Positions 8,199 through 17,454 of a stretch of DNA of 64,000 bases are shown piece by piece. The stretch spans positions 628,001-692,000 of the forward strand of contig NZ_RQFT01000012.1 in the NCBI RefSeq assembly GCF_004769525.1, given 5' to 3'. The stretch's first letter is position 1. The number at the start of each line of letters is the position of its first letter. Both the position numbers and the translations under genes were made by a program. Under the pieces are notes generated by a model. That model was not told the DNA's origin and did not search any database. It saw nothing but the letters and a program-made list of their open reading frames with translations. Source of the stretch: Leptospira bouyouniensis. GTDB lineage: Bacteria; Spirochaetota; Leptospiria; Leptospirales; Leptospiraceae.

Positions 8199-10289
8199 TT
8201 AATTTTCAAACACAGATTCATTTTTTTCCCATTCCACAAGTACCATCGTTTGGTCATCTTCTTGTTCTTCCTTCCCTTGGAATAAAAACAATTGGATGAC
8301 AAGTTCCGCAAGAACTCTCTCCGATTCTTTGTTTTGAAATTCGGAGAGAATCTTCTGGATACGATCCATTCCAAACTCTTCTCTCGATTCATTTTTTTGT
8401 TCTAACATTCCATCAGTAAAAAGTAAAATTCGATCCCCTTCTAAAATCTGGAATTGTTTTTGGGTGTAGGGTTGGTCCTTTTTTAATCCAATGATATTAC
8501 CAGTTCGATTCAAAATAATTTGATTTCCTTGCGATTGAAAAATCTGGTTAGGGTGACCTGCTGAAGAATAATAAACCGTTTTTGTTTTGGTATCAATGTC
8601 CAATAAAAATCCAGAAAAAACTATTTTCAAACCAGAAAACTTATTTTGAATTTTTTGATTGAGGTGGTTCATCAAATCATCGGTTTTGGTAATGAATCGT
8701 TTGATCGCTTCGTATTCTGATTTGATTGCCATTGTATAAAGTGCTGCTTGGATTCCATGCCCTGTTGCATCAGCGACAAAAAATCGTACAGTTCCATTAT
8801 CCAATTCAAAAATATCATAAAAGTCTCCTCCCACTTCTTCTTGGGGTTGGAAATATAAATGAATTTTTAAAGGATCAAATTTGATTCCATCTTCTGGTAA
8901 GATTTTTTGTTGGATTTTTTTAGCAAGGAGTAGGTCTTTTTTGATCCGATTCAATGAATAATTCAATTGGTAAGTTCTGTCGGAAACAATTTGTTCCAAA
9001 TTTTCAGTTACTGCTAACAATGATTCGTTGCTTATTTTTAAACTTTCTGCAAGTTCTTCTGCTCTTACAAATGCATTGGCAATCCTACTGGATAAAATGA
9101 GTGATTGGATAAAGATAAAACAAAGAAGAGCATAAGGTGTGAGACCAATCCCTCTGCTATTTAAACTATGTTTTAAAATATCAAATGATACTGAAAATGC
9201 TAAGATCAGTAACCCAATCAAAAAAAGTTTTGAGTTTGGTCGACTATTGATGACAGCTTTTAAGTTGATATGGATGACATAACCTATGATGATAAATGCT
9301 AAGATTTGAAATCCATAAAGTAAAATGGTAAAAACAGAGATTGGTAAAAACAATGTGAGTGAAAAAAGGGAACTGGCAAAAAGAGCACGACGAACATGTT
9401 TTAACTTTGATTCTTCTGGAAAAAGGGAATGGATAAAGAGTAAAAAAGTAGGAACCGCAAAATAATAGGATGCAAATTCTATCCGAAAAGCAGTAGGCCA
9501 ATGGAACCGTGGAAAAAGTTCCAATACATACCTCTCCCCAGTGAAGGCAAGGCGTATCCCGAGTAAAAAACAAAAGATAGCAAAGTAAAAAATTGATTTT
9601 TCTTTTCGTTTGTAAAAGTACAATCCAAAATGATACAAACCAATGAGAGATAGGGCACCTAGTAGGAATAACTCTCTTGCATTAGAAAACATCTTTTCTC
9701 GATCCAATGCATATTTGTTTCCGATAATAGGATGTCCCCAAAACCCTCCAAAATTGTTTTCATAATTGGCAATGTGAAAAACAAGTTCGATCACTTCCTG
9801 ATCAGGGATCAGAGTATAATATTTGGATTTAATCCGAGGAGTATCATCAAATTGATTGATCCCAGGTTTTCCTTGCCCACCGATGAGAACTCCATTGGCA
9901 AAAAAACGATAAGAAGAAGCGATGTCTGGAATATAAATCCTTAGTTCTTGGCCAACTGTTTGTTTGTTAGTGTGGATAAACGCACGTAAGGTGACTTTAC
10001 CGGTTCTTGGTAACTCAATGCCGCCATATTCCTCATTTTGCCATGAATTAGGAATGGCAAGGTAACCTGTCAGTTCCTTTTGGCCGTGAAAGGGAGGGTA
10101 ATGGAATTCCCCAAAATACAATTCCCATTCCCCTTGTAATTCGATAGCAGTGTTTTCTTTGAATGTGATTTCACTTAAATCAAGTACCCCTTGCCGAAAA
10201 CGAAGGTCTCCCTCTAAATCAGGATTATGGCATTGGATGGTACAGAAGGTGATGGTGGCATACACCACACCTAGGATCAGTTTTCGCAT
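8199..10289 (-). CDS. 7TM-DISM sensor fused to SpoIIE-type PP2C phosphatase
   Basis: A 696-residue membrane protein. The N-terminus has a signal with lipobox-like FCTIQC. An extracytoplasmic beta-rich domain follows at about 25-195 (GEWELYFGEF, then LPRTGKVTLRAFIH and a jelly-roll-like stretch), then seven membrane helices at about 205-405 (the 7TM-DISM arrangement) and a coiled-coil linker at about 410-455. The C-terminal SpoIIE phosphatase begins at LAKKIQQKILPE, with metal Asp residues in GGDFYDIF and ADATGHG and a later LLFTDGMLEQ. Such phosphatases act on anti-sigma-factor antagonists in partner-switching, here controlled by an external ligand. No partner genes are nearby. Confidence 0.9.
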   Translation of the reverse strand: MRKLILGVVYATITFCTIQCHNPDLEGDLRFRQGVLDLSEITFKENTAIELQGEWELYFGEFHYPPFHGQKELTGYLAIPNSWQNEEYGGIELPRTGKVTLRAFIHTNKQTVGQELRIYIPDIASSYRFFANGVLIGGQGKPGINQFDDTPRIKSKYYTLIPDQEVIELVFHIANYENNFGGFWGHPIIGNKYALDREKMFSNARELFLLGALSLIGLYHFGLYFYKRKEKSIFYFAIFCFLLGIRLAFTGERYVLELFPRFHWPTAFRIEFASYYFAVPTFLLFIHSLFPEESKLKHVRRALFASSLFSLTLFLPISVFTILLYGFQILAFIIIGYVIHINLKAVINSRPNSKLFLIGLLILAFSVSFDILKHSLNSRGIGLTPYALLCFIFIQSLILSSRIANAFVRAEELAESLKISNESLLAVTENLEQIVSDRTYQLNYSLNRIKKDLLLAKKIQQKILPEDGIKFDPLKIHLYFQPQEEVGGDFYDIFELDNGTVRFFVADATGHGIQAALYTMAIKSEYEAIKRFITKTDDLMNHLNQKIQNKFSGLKIVFSGFLLDIDTKTKTVYYSSAGHPNQIFQSQGNQIILNRTGNIIGLKKDQPYTQKQFQILEGDRILLFTDGMLEQKNESREEFGMDRIQKILSEFQNKESERVLAELVIQLFLFQGKEEQEDDQTMVLVEWEKNESVFEN

Positions 10290-10327
10290 TGTACTTGAGT
10301 TTCTTTTTGAGTTAAGATTGGAAAGAA

Positions 10328-11650
10328 CTAATTTCTCCCAGAATATCCAATGACATCCATAAAAGCAGAAACGGAGAATACCGCTTTCCCTGGTCCTGGT
10401 TCCCCATAACCCGGAGGAGTAGGCAACCCATAGGATTCAAAAGTTTCTTTCCAAGCTCGTAAAAGTTCACAAAAATACACGAGTGGTGGACCCGCTTGTT
10501 GGCCTAAGGTCGTATACGGCTCAGGACACCATGCAGTAAACCGAGGCACAATCCCTTTTGACATAAAAAAGTCTAATCCTTGTTTTGTGGAAGTGATGGC
10601 TTCTTTAACAGTTTTGAAACCCCATGGTTCGGAAAGTTCTACTCCACCAACAAAGTTTGGAATTACGTTTTCTGGACCAAATACTTCGGCAGAGTCGACA
10701 ACACGTCGGATCCAATTTTCATACCCAATCCAACTTGCTTTCCCTGGGCAAATTTTTTCAAAAAGGTCTTTGTCCCAAACTTCATAATTTGGATGGTAAA
10801 TTTGAATCCCTGCATCTTTGAATTTTTGGCAGTCTTCTTTTTCAAAAGCTTGTGCGACAAGTTTTCCCATCCATCGATTTGGAAATCGTGATTCAATGGC
10901 TTCTGGGTATTGCAGGTAAAAGTCCACTTCCGATTTTTTCTTTAAATTGGTGAGAACTGACCCACCCGTAATGGTGTACACTTTTGCAATTTGGTCTTCT
11001 GCATCGACCCAGGATAACACCTCCAAAATGTCTTCCACATCCTTCACACCCGTATAAGGACGACCGGCACCTTTTTGTTGTCGGTAGTTATGGTTGATAT
11101 CGCAGTAGGCACATTCCTCATCTTTTCCAAAATACTGGCAGTTACGAAAGACAGTCAGATAAAGGAGGTATCCCCATTCAATGACAGGAGCAATTTCACC
11201 AGGAAGTTTTCCTGATTTGGTTTTGTGTCTGTACCAAGAAGGGATCGGTGGGTATTCCGCTGTACCAATCTCTGTTTCCTCTAAATACAAAGTTGGTTTC
11301 CCTTCCCTTAGTTTCATTTTGTACGGTGAGTTTGGATTATTCCGTGTGGAGATCACGGTTTTTAAGAGCCCAAAATGTCCCCCGCTGATTTTGATCTCTT
11401 CCGGGGCTTTGGTGTCTGCGCCATCTTTTAAATCTGCTAAGGGGATATGATCGAAGGAAAAAATAAAATAATCTTTGGATTTATATGGGTCTTTGACTTG
11501 GAATGCCTCGGGGAAGAAGTGGATCCCTTGCCTTAAAATGTCTTGTTTGACAATGGCTTCCATGGGTAGATCTTTGTATGTTCTTTCCATTTCTTCCAAT
11601 AAAGAGAGGGAGGAGGCAGGTCTTTGGTTCAATGTAGAGGTTTCAGCCAT
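10328..11650 (-). CDS. Radical SAM domain protein with non-standard cysteine spacing
   Basis: About 440 residues from the ATG at 11650; a longer reading upstream is basic and implausible. A cysteine cluster C171-x8-C180-x2-C183 (NCQYFGKDEECAYCD) resembles the [4Fe-4S] site of radical SAM enzymes but departs from the usual CX3CX2C. A TITGGSV stretch about 45 residues later fits the SAM-binding GG motif, and further strand/helix repeats suggest a TIM-barrel. A beta-rich domain of about 150 residues precedes it. The reaction is unknown. It is divergent from the FecR lipoprotein gene; the Shine-Dalgarno is weak. Confidence 0.75.
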   Translation of the reverse strand: MAETSTLNQRPASSLSLLEEMERTYKDLPMEAIVKQDILRQGIHFFPEAFQVKDPYKSKDYFIFSFDHIPLADLKDGADTKAPEEIKISGGHFGLLKTVISTRNNPNSPYKMKLREGKPTLYLEETEIGTAEYPPIPSWYRHKTKSGKLPGEIAPVIEWGYLLYLTVFRNCQYFGKDEECAYCDINHNYRQQKGAGRPYTGVKDVEDILEVLSWVDAEDQIAKVYTITGGSVLTNLKKKSEVDFYLQYPEAIESRFPNRWMGKLVAQAFEKEDCQKFKDAGIQIYHPNYEVWDKDLFEKICPGKASWIGYENWIRRVVDSAEVFGPENVIPNFVGGVELSEPWGFKTVKEAITSTKQGLDFFMSKGIVPRFTAWCPEPYTTLGQQAGPPLVYFCELLRAWKETFESYGLPTPPGYGEPGPGKAVFSVSAFMDVIGYSGRN

Positions 11651-11833
11651 AATGGGAGCTTTTTTCTTCCTTTCTCTTAGACAAAGCGATTTTCCCGAAA
11701 GAACTGCGAAAAACCCCTGAAAATCAGTAGTTCTTACCAAAAAACTTGAATATTCGTTTACAAATCCAATCGCTAAATTATTTTTTTTCCGAACTAATGA
11801 AATTTTTTTCATTCTAGAAAAAAATACAAAAAA

Positions 11834-11855
11834 TCTGGGAATTTTCTATATCCCA
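11834..11855. other. Stem-loop in divergent intergenic region
   Basis: CTGGGA (11834-11839) pairs with TCCCAG (11850-11855) across a 10-base loop and is followed by TTTGTT. It lies about 50 bases upstream of the FecR lipoprotein gene. It may be part of the 5' leader or a weak terminator; its role is unclear. Confidence 0.35.
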
Positions 11856-11908
11856 GTTTGTTGATTAGAGAGTAAGTAAATTAGTATTTCACTAAGGGAC
11901 AGGAAGAT

Positions 11909-13090
11909 ATGAAAGCATCGAAACTCACCATCATTGGTCTTGCGATTCTTTTCACTGGTCTTACAGTTTGTAAGAAACCAGATGCAGAAGTAACGGAAGC
12001 ACCTAAAAAACCGGCAGATTTATCTGCGGTTGTCGTATTTGCGGTAGGAGATTCCAAAATCCAACACGCAGACCAAACGGAAGAAAAAGCACAATTAGGT
12101 GCTCTTTTGAAAACAGGGGATAACGTAGTCACAGGCGACAATGGAAAAGTAGACATCCAATTTGCAGATGGCTCGAGCATTCGTATCTCTCCAAAGTCCG
12201 CAGTAGACTTTGCTAAACTTTCACAAGACAACGCAGGAACTACAGACACTCAAATTGCTCTAGTTTCTGGAAAAGTATTCGCGAAAGTCAACAAAGCTAA
12301 GAAAGAAGACAATTTCACTGTTGTCACTCCAACCGCAATTGCGGGTGTGCGTGGAACTTCTTTCATCGTAGAATCAGCTGAAGGAAAACCTGCAAAAGTA
12401 AAAGTAGTAGAAGGTGCGGTTGCATTTGCTCCTCGTGTTCCTGCTCTAGAAAAACTATCTGAGGAAGAAATTTCTAAAAATGGTGATCTAAAGAAACTAC
12501 AAGAATCAATTGCAAAAGCTGAAGTAATCTTGGAAAAAGACCAAGCTTCAACTCAATCTGTAAAATCTGCAGAACTTGCAAAATCAGCTGATATCCAATC
12601 TTTGGATTTATCAAAAGCATTCAAAACGACTGAGAAAGAAAAACTCGTTGTTGAAAGTGCAAAACTAACAAAAAACGAAGAACAAGAAATCAAAACAATC
12701 GTGACTGTTGACAAACAAACTGCACAAGAGATTGTAAAACTTAGTGAATCAGCTCAAACTGAGAAACTCGATGAATTGAAAAAACAAGAAATCGATACTA
12801 AGAAACAAGCGATTGAAAAAGAAGTAGCGAAACGACAAGAAGAAGAGAAGAAAAAATTCGAAGAATCTTTAGCTAGCCAACCAAAAGATTTCAAATCTAA
12901 AAAAGATATCGTAAACTACTACGAAAGAATTGAAAAAATCGTGTTAGTTGACGGAAAAACAGTCATTGGAGCGATCATCAACCAAGAAAACGGTCAATTG
13001 ATTGTTCACACTGAAAATGGTGTCAAAAAAATTGATATGGACAATGTAGAAGAAGTCATTTACGACCTTCAACAAAAATCCAAATTCTAA
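11909..13090 (+). CDS. FecR-domain lipoprotein, LipL45-like
   Basis: A 393-residue predicted lipoprotein (signal helix then LTVCKK, Cys about 21). A FecR-like domain covers about 38-170, with VVFAVGDSKI, LLKTGDNVVTGDNGKVDIQFADGS, a LVSGKVFAKV strand and TPTAIAGVRGTSF. A long Lys/Glu/Gln-rich helical region follows at about 185-330. A small beta-rich end (residues about 345-393) starts with KIVLVDGKTVIGAII. Leptospira LipL45 is remembered as having the same FecR-plus-charged-tail plan, and its C-terminus as being released as P31. The gene has a good AGGAAGAT site and a terminator right after, so it is probably expressed alone and strongly. Confidence 0.85.
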   Translation: MKASKLTIIGLAILFTGLTVCKKPDAEVTEAPKKPADLSAVVVFAVGDSKIQHADQTEEKAQLGALLKTGDNVVTGDNGKVDIQFADGSSIRISPKSAVDFAKLSQDNAGTTDTQIALVSGKVFAKVNKAKKEDNFTVVTPTAIAGVRGTSFIVESAEGKPAKVKVVEGAVAFAPRVPALEKLSEEEISKNGDLKKLQESIAKAEVILEKDQASTQSVKSAELAKSADIQSLDLSKAFKTTEKEKLVVESAKLTKNEEQEIKTIVTVDKQTAQEIVKLSESAQTEKLDELKKQEIDTKKQAIEKEVAKRQEEEKKKFEESLASQPKDFKSKKDIVNYYERIEKIVLVDGKTVIGAIINQENGQLIVHTENGVKKIDMDNVEEVIYDLQQKSKF

Positions 13091-13115
13091 CAGAACCACA
13101 CCCTTAAGTAGAAAA

Positions 13116-13148
13116 GAAGCCTGGAGGAATTCCCCTTCGGGCTTTTTT
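13116..13148 (+). terminator. Rho-independent terminator after FecR lipoprotein gene
   Basis: AAGCC (13117-13121) pairs with GGCTT across a GC-containing loop region that includes GGAGGAATTCC, followed by a run of seven T. It begins 26 bases after the stop codon. The T-run touches the end of the convergent gene at 13148. Confidence 0.75.
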
Positions 13149-13444
13149 TATGCATTCGTATTTTTATATTCGTTCCAAAGGATTCGAATTGTGTTGATGA
13201 GTGGACTTACTTCGATGAGGAGTAAATTGTTTTGGTATCGAACAAGTAAGGTGTTTTGGCCAAATCGATCCATCTGTCCCCATTCCACTTGTAATGTAGG
13301 GTGGTGGGAAAGAGCCCTTTGGATGAGGACTTTGATTTCATAATCAGACAGAGATTCGTCAATCTCACCTAAATCCTTCAAAATGGATAAAAAGAAAGTT
13401 TTTGCGAGTTCTCTTTGAAACTCCGCTGATTCCTCTTCCGTCAT
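13148..13444 (-). CDS. Hypothetical protein downstream of lipA
   Basis: A 98-residue soluble protein, acidic at the N-terminus, with a helical first half and beta-strands later (NTLLVRYQNNLLLIEVSP). No domain recognised and no signal peptide. Its ATG lies 2 bases after the lipA stop, so it is almost certainly cotranscribed with lipA. It ends within the T-run of the opposite terminator. A role with lipoylation is only suggested by position. Confidence 0.7.
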   Translation of the reverse strand: MTEEESAEFQRELAKTFFLSILKDLGEIDESLSDYEIKVLIQRALSHHPTLQVEWGQMDRFGQNTLLVRYQNNLLLIEVSPLINTIRILWNEYKNTNA

Positions 13445-13446
13445 AT

Positions 13447-14367
13447 CTACACTTTCGGTAGATTTTGTGAATCCTCAGTAAAATATTCATCAGCATGGTA
13501 GGACGACCGAACGAGAGGCCCTGAGGCAACCGTCTTAAAACCAATTTGATAGGCAGTTTCCTTCCACATTTCAAAAGTTTCTGGTCGGATAAAACTTTGC
13601 ACTGGGTAATGAGTGGGTCCGGGTTGTAAATATTGTCCAATTGTCAACATCCGAACCCCATTTGCATATAAATCCTTTAAACATTGGTTCACATCCGCTT
13701 CTGTTTCCCCAAGCCCAAGGATAATCCCACTTTTGGTTAGGAAACCGTGTTTGGCGATATGAGATAAAACCTCTAAGGAACGTTTGTAATTTTTTTGGGG
13801 AGTGATTGTCGGAAACAATCGTTCTACAGTTTCTATATTATGATTGATGATATTTGGTTTTGCAGCGTAGAGAATTTGCAAAGACTCTTCCTTGGCTTTG
13901 AAGTCGGGGATGAGAACTTCAATAGAACATTCTGGCCTGTAAGTTTTGATTTTTGTAATGGTTTCAGCAAAGTGGCTTGCACCACCATCTTTTAAATCAT
14001 CGCGGTTGACAGCCGTGAGGACAACATGTCTTAGTCCAAGAGCTTCCACAGACCTTGCGACTCGTTCTGGTTCCAAGGGATCTAGGGATTTTGGTTTGCC
14101 AAAGGCAACATCACAGTACTGGCATCGTCTTGTGCAGATATCCCCGGCCAGCATATAAGTCGCGGTTTTCCGATTCCAACAATGGTTGAGATTGGGGCAA
14201 CTTGCTGATTCACAAACAGTATGGAGCTGTTTGGTTTCCACCTCGGCTCGAACAACTGATAAAGCATCCGATTCTTTGGGAAAACTCACTCTCACTTTCA
14301 TCCAATCAGGGAGGGGCACTGTAGGATTTAGGTTTTTTGAGCGAGGTTTCTTTTTTAGTGGATTCAT
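13447..14367 (-). CDS. lipA: Lipoyl synthase
   Basis: LipA inserts two sulfurs into protein-bound octanoyl groups to make lipoate for pyruvate and 2-oxoglutarate dehydrogenases and the glycine cleavage system. The 306-residue length is standard from the ATG at 14367, which has AAGAAGG close by. The auxiliary cluster is CESASCPNLNHC (CX4CX5C), the radical SAM cluster is CTRRCQYC (CX3CX2C), and the C-terminal RSSYHADE provides the cluster-ligating serine. All catalytic features are present. It is divergent from an RsuA-family gene and heads a two-gene operon. Confidence 0.95.
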   Translation of the reverse strand: MNPLKKKPRSKNLNPTVPLPDWMKVRVSFPKESDALSVVRAEVETKQLHTVCESASCPNLNHCWNRKTATYMLAGDICTRRCQYCDVAFGKPKSLDPLEPERVARSVEALGLRHVVLTAVNRDDLKDGGASHFAETITKIKTYRPECSIEVLIPDFKAKEESLQILYAAKPNIINHNIETVERLFPTITPQKNYKRSLEVLSHIAKHGFLTKSGIILGLGETEADVNQCLKDLYANGVRMLTIGQYLQPGPTHYPVQSFIRPETFEMWKETAYQIGFKTVASGPLVRSSYHADEYFTEDSQNLPKV

Positions 14368-14416
14368 ACCTTCTTTAGACTTTTTGAAATGAGGCCACTT
14401 TGTAAAATGGAAAATC

Positions 14417-15160
14417 ATGAGGATCAATGCATTTCTTGCCAAATTAGGTTTAGGTTCCCGTAGAAAGGTCGAAGAATTGGTCCTCTCAGGTAGGGTCAAA
14501 ATCAACGGAAGTACAATCACTGATTTGTCTTTCCAGGTAAACGAGTCGGATTCCATTCTGTTTGATGGAAAACCAGTGGCAAAAGAGGATGGGACTGAAA
14601 ATCGTCCTAAAATCATTGCCTTCAATAAACCCCCAGGGTTTCTTACTTCGCATGAAGATAAACACCATGAAAATACTATCTTTACCATTTTGCCTGAGTT
14701 GTTTCAAAAGTACAATTATGCAGGACGTCTTGATTTAGATTCCAGAGGACTCATCCTATTATCTATCGATGGAAATTTTATCCAAAAAGTAACTCACCCA
14801 AAAAATAAAATTGATAAAGAATATATCATCAGTCTGAAACAACCTGTGAGTTGGAAAAAGATTGCCGAAGAATTCATGTTAGGTGTTCGGGAAGGTGGTG
14901 AAACCCTGAGGGCACTTTCTGTGAAACCTGCAAACGTATTCCCTGAAAAAACAGCACCAGGTTTCACAAGTTACCTCAGTATTGTCTTAAAGGAAGGGAA
15001 AAAAAGACAAATTCGAAGGATGTGTAAAACAAAGGATTTGGTTGTTCTTGATTTGTATCGAATTCGTATCGGAAAATTAGATCTACGAAATTTTGATTTG
15101 TTGGAAGGAAAATACAAAGAGGTGACGGAAGAGCAAGTTCTAGGAAATTTACATCCTTAA
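14417..15160 (+). CDS. RsuA/RluB-family rRNA pseudouridine synthase
   Basis: A 247-residue enzyme with an N-terminal S4 RNA-binding domain (residues about 1-45, RINAFLAKLGLGSRRKVEELV) and a catalytic domain. The active-site Asp is in AGRLDLDSRGLILLS (about residue 106). FNKPPGFLTS is the usual lead-in strand and KEGKKRQIRRMC the conserved helix. It isomerises a uridine in 16S or 23S rRNA; RsuA, RluB, RluE and RluF cannot be separated from sequence alone. It lies alone upstream of the DUF1574 gene, with 56 bases between. Confidence 0.88.
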   Translation: MRINAFLAKLGLGSRRKVEELVLSGRVKINGSTITDLSFQVNESDSILFDGKPVAKEDGTENRPKIIAFNKPPGFLTSHEDKHHENTIFTILPELFQKYNYAGRLDLDSRGLILLSIDGNFIQKVTHPKNKIDKEYIISLKQPVSWKKIAEEFMLGVREGGETLRALSVKPANVFPEKTAPGFTSYLSIVLKEGKKRQIRRMCKTKDLVVLDLYRIRIGKLDLRNFDLLEGKYKEVTEEQVLGNLHP

Positions 15161-15216
15161 TTTAGTTGAAGAATCCAATCGATTCATAAAATGGTGAGGT
15201 TAGGGGATTTGTTTTT

Positions 15217-16242
15217 TTGAAATCAAAACCATTTTTATTTTACCCAGTTGTTCTTTTTTTATTTATCTTCTTAGTAGATAAAATTTTTTTATTACCAATC
15301 TTTCATGATGAATTTCTGCAAGCGGGTAATTCTGTTTTTTATTTCCAAAGAAAGGTTTTAAAAGATCGTCTTCTCAAAGACCCAGAATTAAGAGAAAAAA
15401 AACTCTCCCTGGTATTTGGCGACTCTAGGTCCTATCCTTTTTCATACTTAGGGATCCCTGAACCACATAACAAAAATTGGACCTTATATAATTTCAGTAG
15501 CCCACAGGGAATTCCAATGAATTCCTATATCCAATTCCAACAAATTTTGGATTCAGGTATCACACCTGATTTTGTTATCCTTTCACTGAGCCCTGAGGCA
15601 TTTGATGACTCCAAAGGATTTATCCTTTCTCCTTTTTTAAGGATGGGTTGTGACAAACGTTGCATTGATACCGTTTGGGAAGACCTTCCATTCAAAGAAA
15701 AATGGTATTACATTTTAGATCATGTTTTTGCGATACGTAGCATCGAGTTTAATTTATCACTTTTTACTTCCAGACTCAAACATGGGAAAATGAGAGAATA
15801 CAAATCAGCATACAATCAGGAATACCAACTGATCAATTATACGAAAGGTGAGTATCTCATGTATGGTGTACATGCAAACCCAATTGAAAAAATAAAAAAT
15901 GATACAATTCGTATTGGGAATTTGTATATGAGATCTTTCGAATTAGGTAAGTCTCAAATTCCCTATTTAGAGAAAATTCTAAAGATTACTCAGGATAAAA
16001 AAATTAAAACTTTAGTCGTTTGGCCTAAGGTTTTCCCTGGTTATTACTCATATTATGAAAAATTCCACATAAAAGAAGTTTGGTGGAGTCCAATAGAAGT
16101 ATTGGCTAAACAATATGGTGCTAATACTCTCAATTGGAATATTCCAAATACTTGTGATTTGTTCAATGATGCTTCCCACCAATCGGCATTATGTTTTGAA
16201 GGTCAGATGAAAGAGATTTGGATAAAGTACGCTGAAAGATAG
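15217..16242 (+). CDS. DUF1574 family, SGNH-like membrane-anchored protein
   Basis: A 341-residue protein with an N-terminal membrane helix (about 7-28) and the rest outside the cytoplasm. It contains VFGDSRSYPF near residue 66, the Gly-Asp-Ser block of SGNH/GDSL-type hydrolases, and a NDASHQS segment near the end that could supply the Asp/His partners. DUF1574 proteins are expanded in Leptospira and their activity is not established; acyl-group transfer or hydrolysis on envelope polymers is a plausible guess. The start is a TTG at 15217 with AGGGGA upstream. The next gene overlaps its stop. Confidence 0.75.
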   Translation: MKSKPFLFYPVVLFLFIFLVDKIFLLPIFHDEFLQAGNSVFYFQRKVLKDRLLKDPELREKKLSLVFGDSRSYPFSYLGIPEPHNKNWTLYNFSSPQGIPMNSYIQFQQILDSGITPDFVILSLSPEAFDDSKGFILSPFLRMGCDKRCIDTVWEDLPFKEKWYYILDHVFAIRSIEFNLSLFTSRLKHGKMREYKSAYNQEYQLINYTKGEYLMYGVHANPIEKIKNDTIRIGNLYMRSFELGKSQIPYLEKILKITQDKKIKTLVVWPKVFPGYYSYYEKFHIKEVWWSPIEVLAKQYGANTLNWNIPNTCDLFNDASHQSALCFEGQMKEIWIKYAER

Positions 16243-16756
16243 ATTTAAAAATATTCCCTATAAGATTAAGGCACCCCTGGTTGCAAAACGAAATAAACTT
16301 TCATACCGATTTGCCATTTGGAGTTTTATCAGTAGTACGGTATCAATTTGGTCGATACTCATTGTTACAAATTTATCTGGTCATACTTTGCTCATTGGTT
16401 CCTTCGGAGCCACCGCCGTTTTATTATTTGCTGTGCCTGATGCTCCACTTTCACAACCTAGGAATCTTATCGGAGGTCATATACTCTCAGCATGTATTGC
16501 TGTGATCCTAGTTTATACCATCGGTACAAATTTTTTTACAATTGGTTTATCAGTTGGATTATCAATTCTTGTTATGTATTTAACTCATACCTTACACCCA
16601 CCTGGTGGTGCGACTGCACTTATTGGTGTGATAGGTGGGGTTGGTGTGGATTTTATTTTTTTTCCAGTTATGGTTGGAGTAATAGTACTTTTATGTAATG
16701 CTCTGATTGTGAATAATTTGGTACACCACCGGAAATATCCGGTGGCATGGTTTTAG
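16232..16756 (+). CDS. HPP-family membrane protein with non-canonical start
   Basis: The frame from 16226 to 16756 encodes a complete-looking HPP protein of about 174 residues and 4-5 membrane helices. Visible motifs are the LIGSFGATAVLLF strand-helix, a PLSQPRNLIGGH motif and the LHPPGGATAL signature that names the family. No ATG, GTG or TTG occurs before 16388, where a TTG would delete the first membrane helix and cut into the conserved core. The best start is CTG at 16232, with a GGA nine bases upstream, overlapping the end of the DUF1574 gene (stop 16240-16242); an ATT at 16253 is another choice. HPP proteins are thought to be nitrite or anion transporters. Confidence 0.75.
   Translation: MKDRFKNIPYKIKAPLVAKRNKLSYRFAIWSFISSTVSIWSILIVTNLSGHTLLIGSFGATAVLLFAVPDAPLSQPRNLIGGHILSACIAVILVYTIGTNFFTIGLSVGLSILVMYLTHTLHPPGGATALIGVIGGVGVDFIFFPVMVGVIVLLCNALIVNNLVHHRKYPVAWF
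16726..16753. terminator. Strong hairpin at end of HPP gene, possible bidirectional terminator
   Basis: CCACCGGA (16726-16733) pairs perfectly with TCCGGTGG (16738-16745) around AATA, followed by a short T-run (TTTT at 16750-16753). It lies within the last codons of the HPP gene and just past the end of the convergent transaldolase gene, so it can serve both. The T-run is weak. Confidence 0.6.
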
Positions 16757-16757
16757 A

Positions 16758-17402
16758 TTACCAGTTTAATTTTTTTGAATCTTCTACGAATTTAGCAAGT
16801 CCACTGTCAGTCAGTGGGTGTTTGAATAACATTTCAAAAACCGAATAAGGTAAAGTTACACAATCGGCTCCTCGTAAAGCCACTTCTTTGAAGTGGATCG
16901 GATGGCGCACAGATGCTGCAAGAATTTGAGTTTCGATTCCGTAGTTGTCGTAAATTTCGCGGATTTCAGAAATAAGTTCTAATCCATCATATCCGACATC
17001 ATCCAATCGACCGACAAAAGGCGAGATAAACGTAGCACCAGCTTTTGCAGCGAGTAATGCTTGGTTTGCAGTGAAACAAAGTGTAACATTTGTTTGAATG
17101 CCTTGTTCTGCAAACGCTTTCACAGCTTTCATGCCTTCAGGGATGAGAGGGACTTTCACAACAACGTTTTCAGCAATTTTAGAAAGTTCTAAACCTTCTT
17201 TGATCATGGTGGGTGCATCTGTTGCTAGAACCTCTGCACTCACTGGACCTTTTACGAAACTACAGATTTCTTTGATGACTTCTGTGAATTTGCGACCTGA
17301 TTTCGCGATGATAGAAGGGTTTGTCGTAATCCCGTCAAGTAAACCTAATTCATGGACTTTTTTGATTTCGTCTATGTTGGCTGTGTCTAAAAATAAATTC
17401 AT
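16758..17402 (-). CDS. tal: Transaldolase (type 3B / fructose-6-phosphate aldolase family)
   Basis: A 214-residue short transaldolase. [14 protein letters not shown] at the N-terminus, then [10 protein letters not shown] and the Schiff-base lysine in [12 protein letters not shown] (about residue 85) are diagnostic. [11 protein letters not shown] and ILAASVRHP are also conserved. It acts in the non-oxidative pentose phosphate pathway, moving a dihydroxyacetone unit between sugar phosphates, or cleaves fructose 6-phosphate if it is an FSA. Members of this subfamily are about 215 residues, matching. The gene is single, facing the HPP gene. Confidence 0.92.
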
Positions 17403-17454
17403 TTTGCCTCGTATGCTTGGTGTTGAAGAACCAAGCCCTCACGAGACAGGCTAC

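Noticed and set aside
13447..14688. Long reading of lipA starting near 14688
   Set aside because: The added 107 residues overlap the divergent RsuA-family gene; the ATG at 14367 gives the normal LipA length.
17418..17438. Hairpin GCTTGGT/ACCAAGC upstream of transaldolase
   Set aside because: The stem is short and there is no T-run, so I do not call it a terminator or riboswitch.
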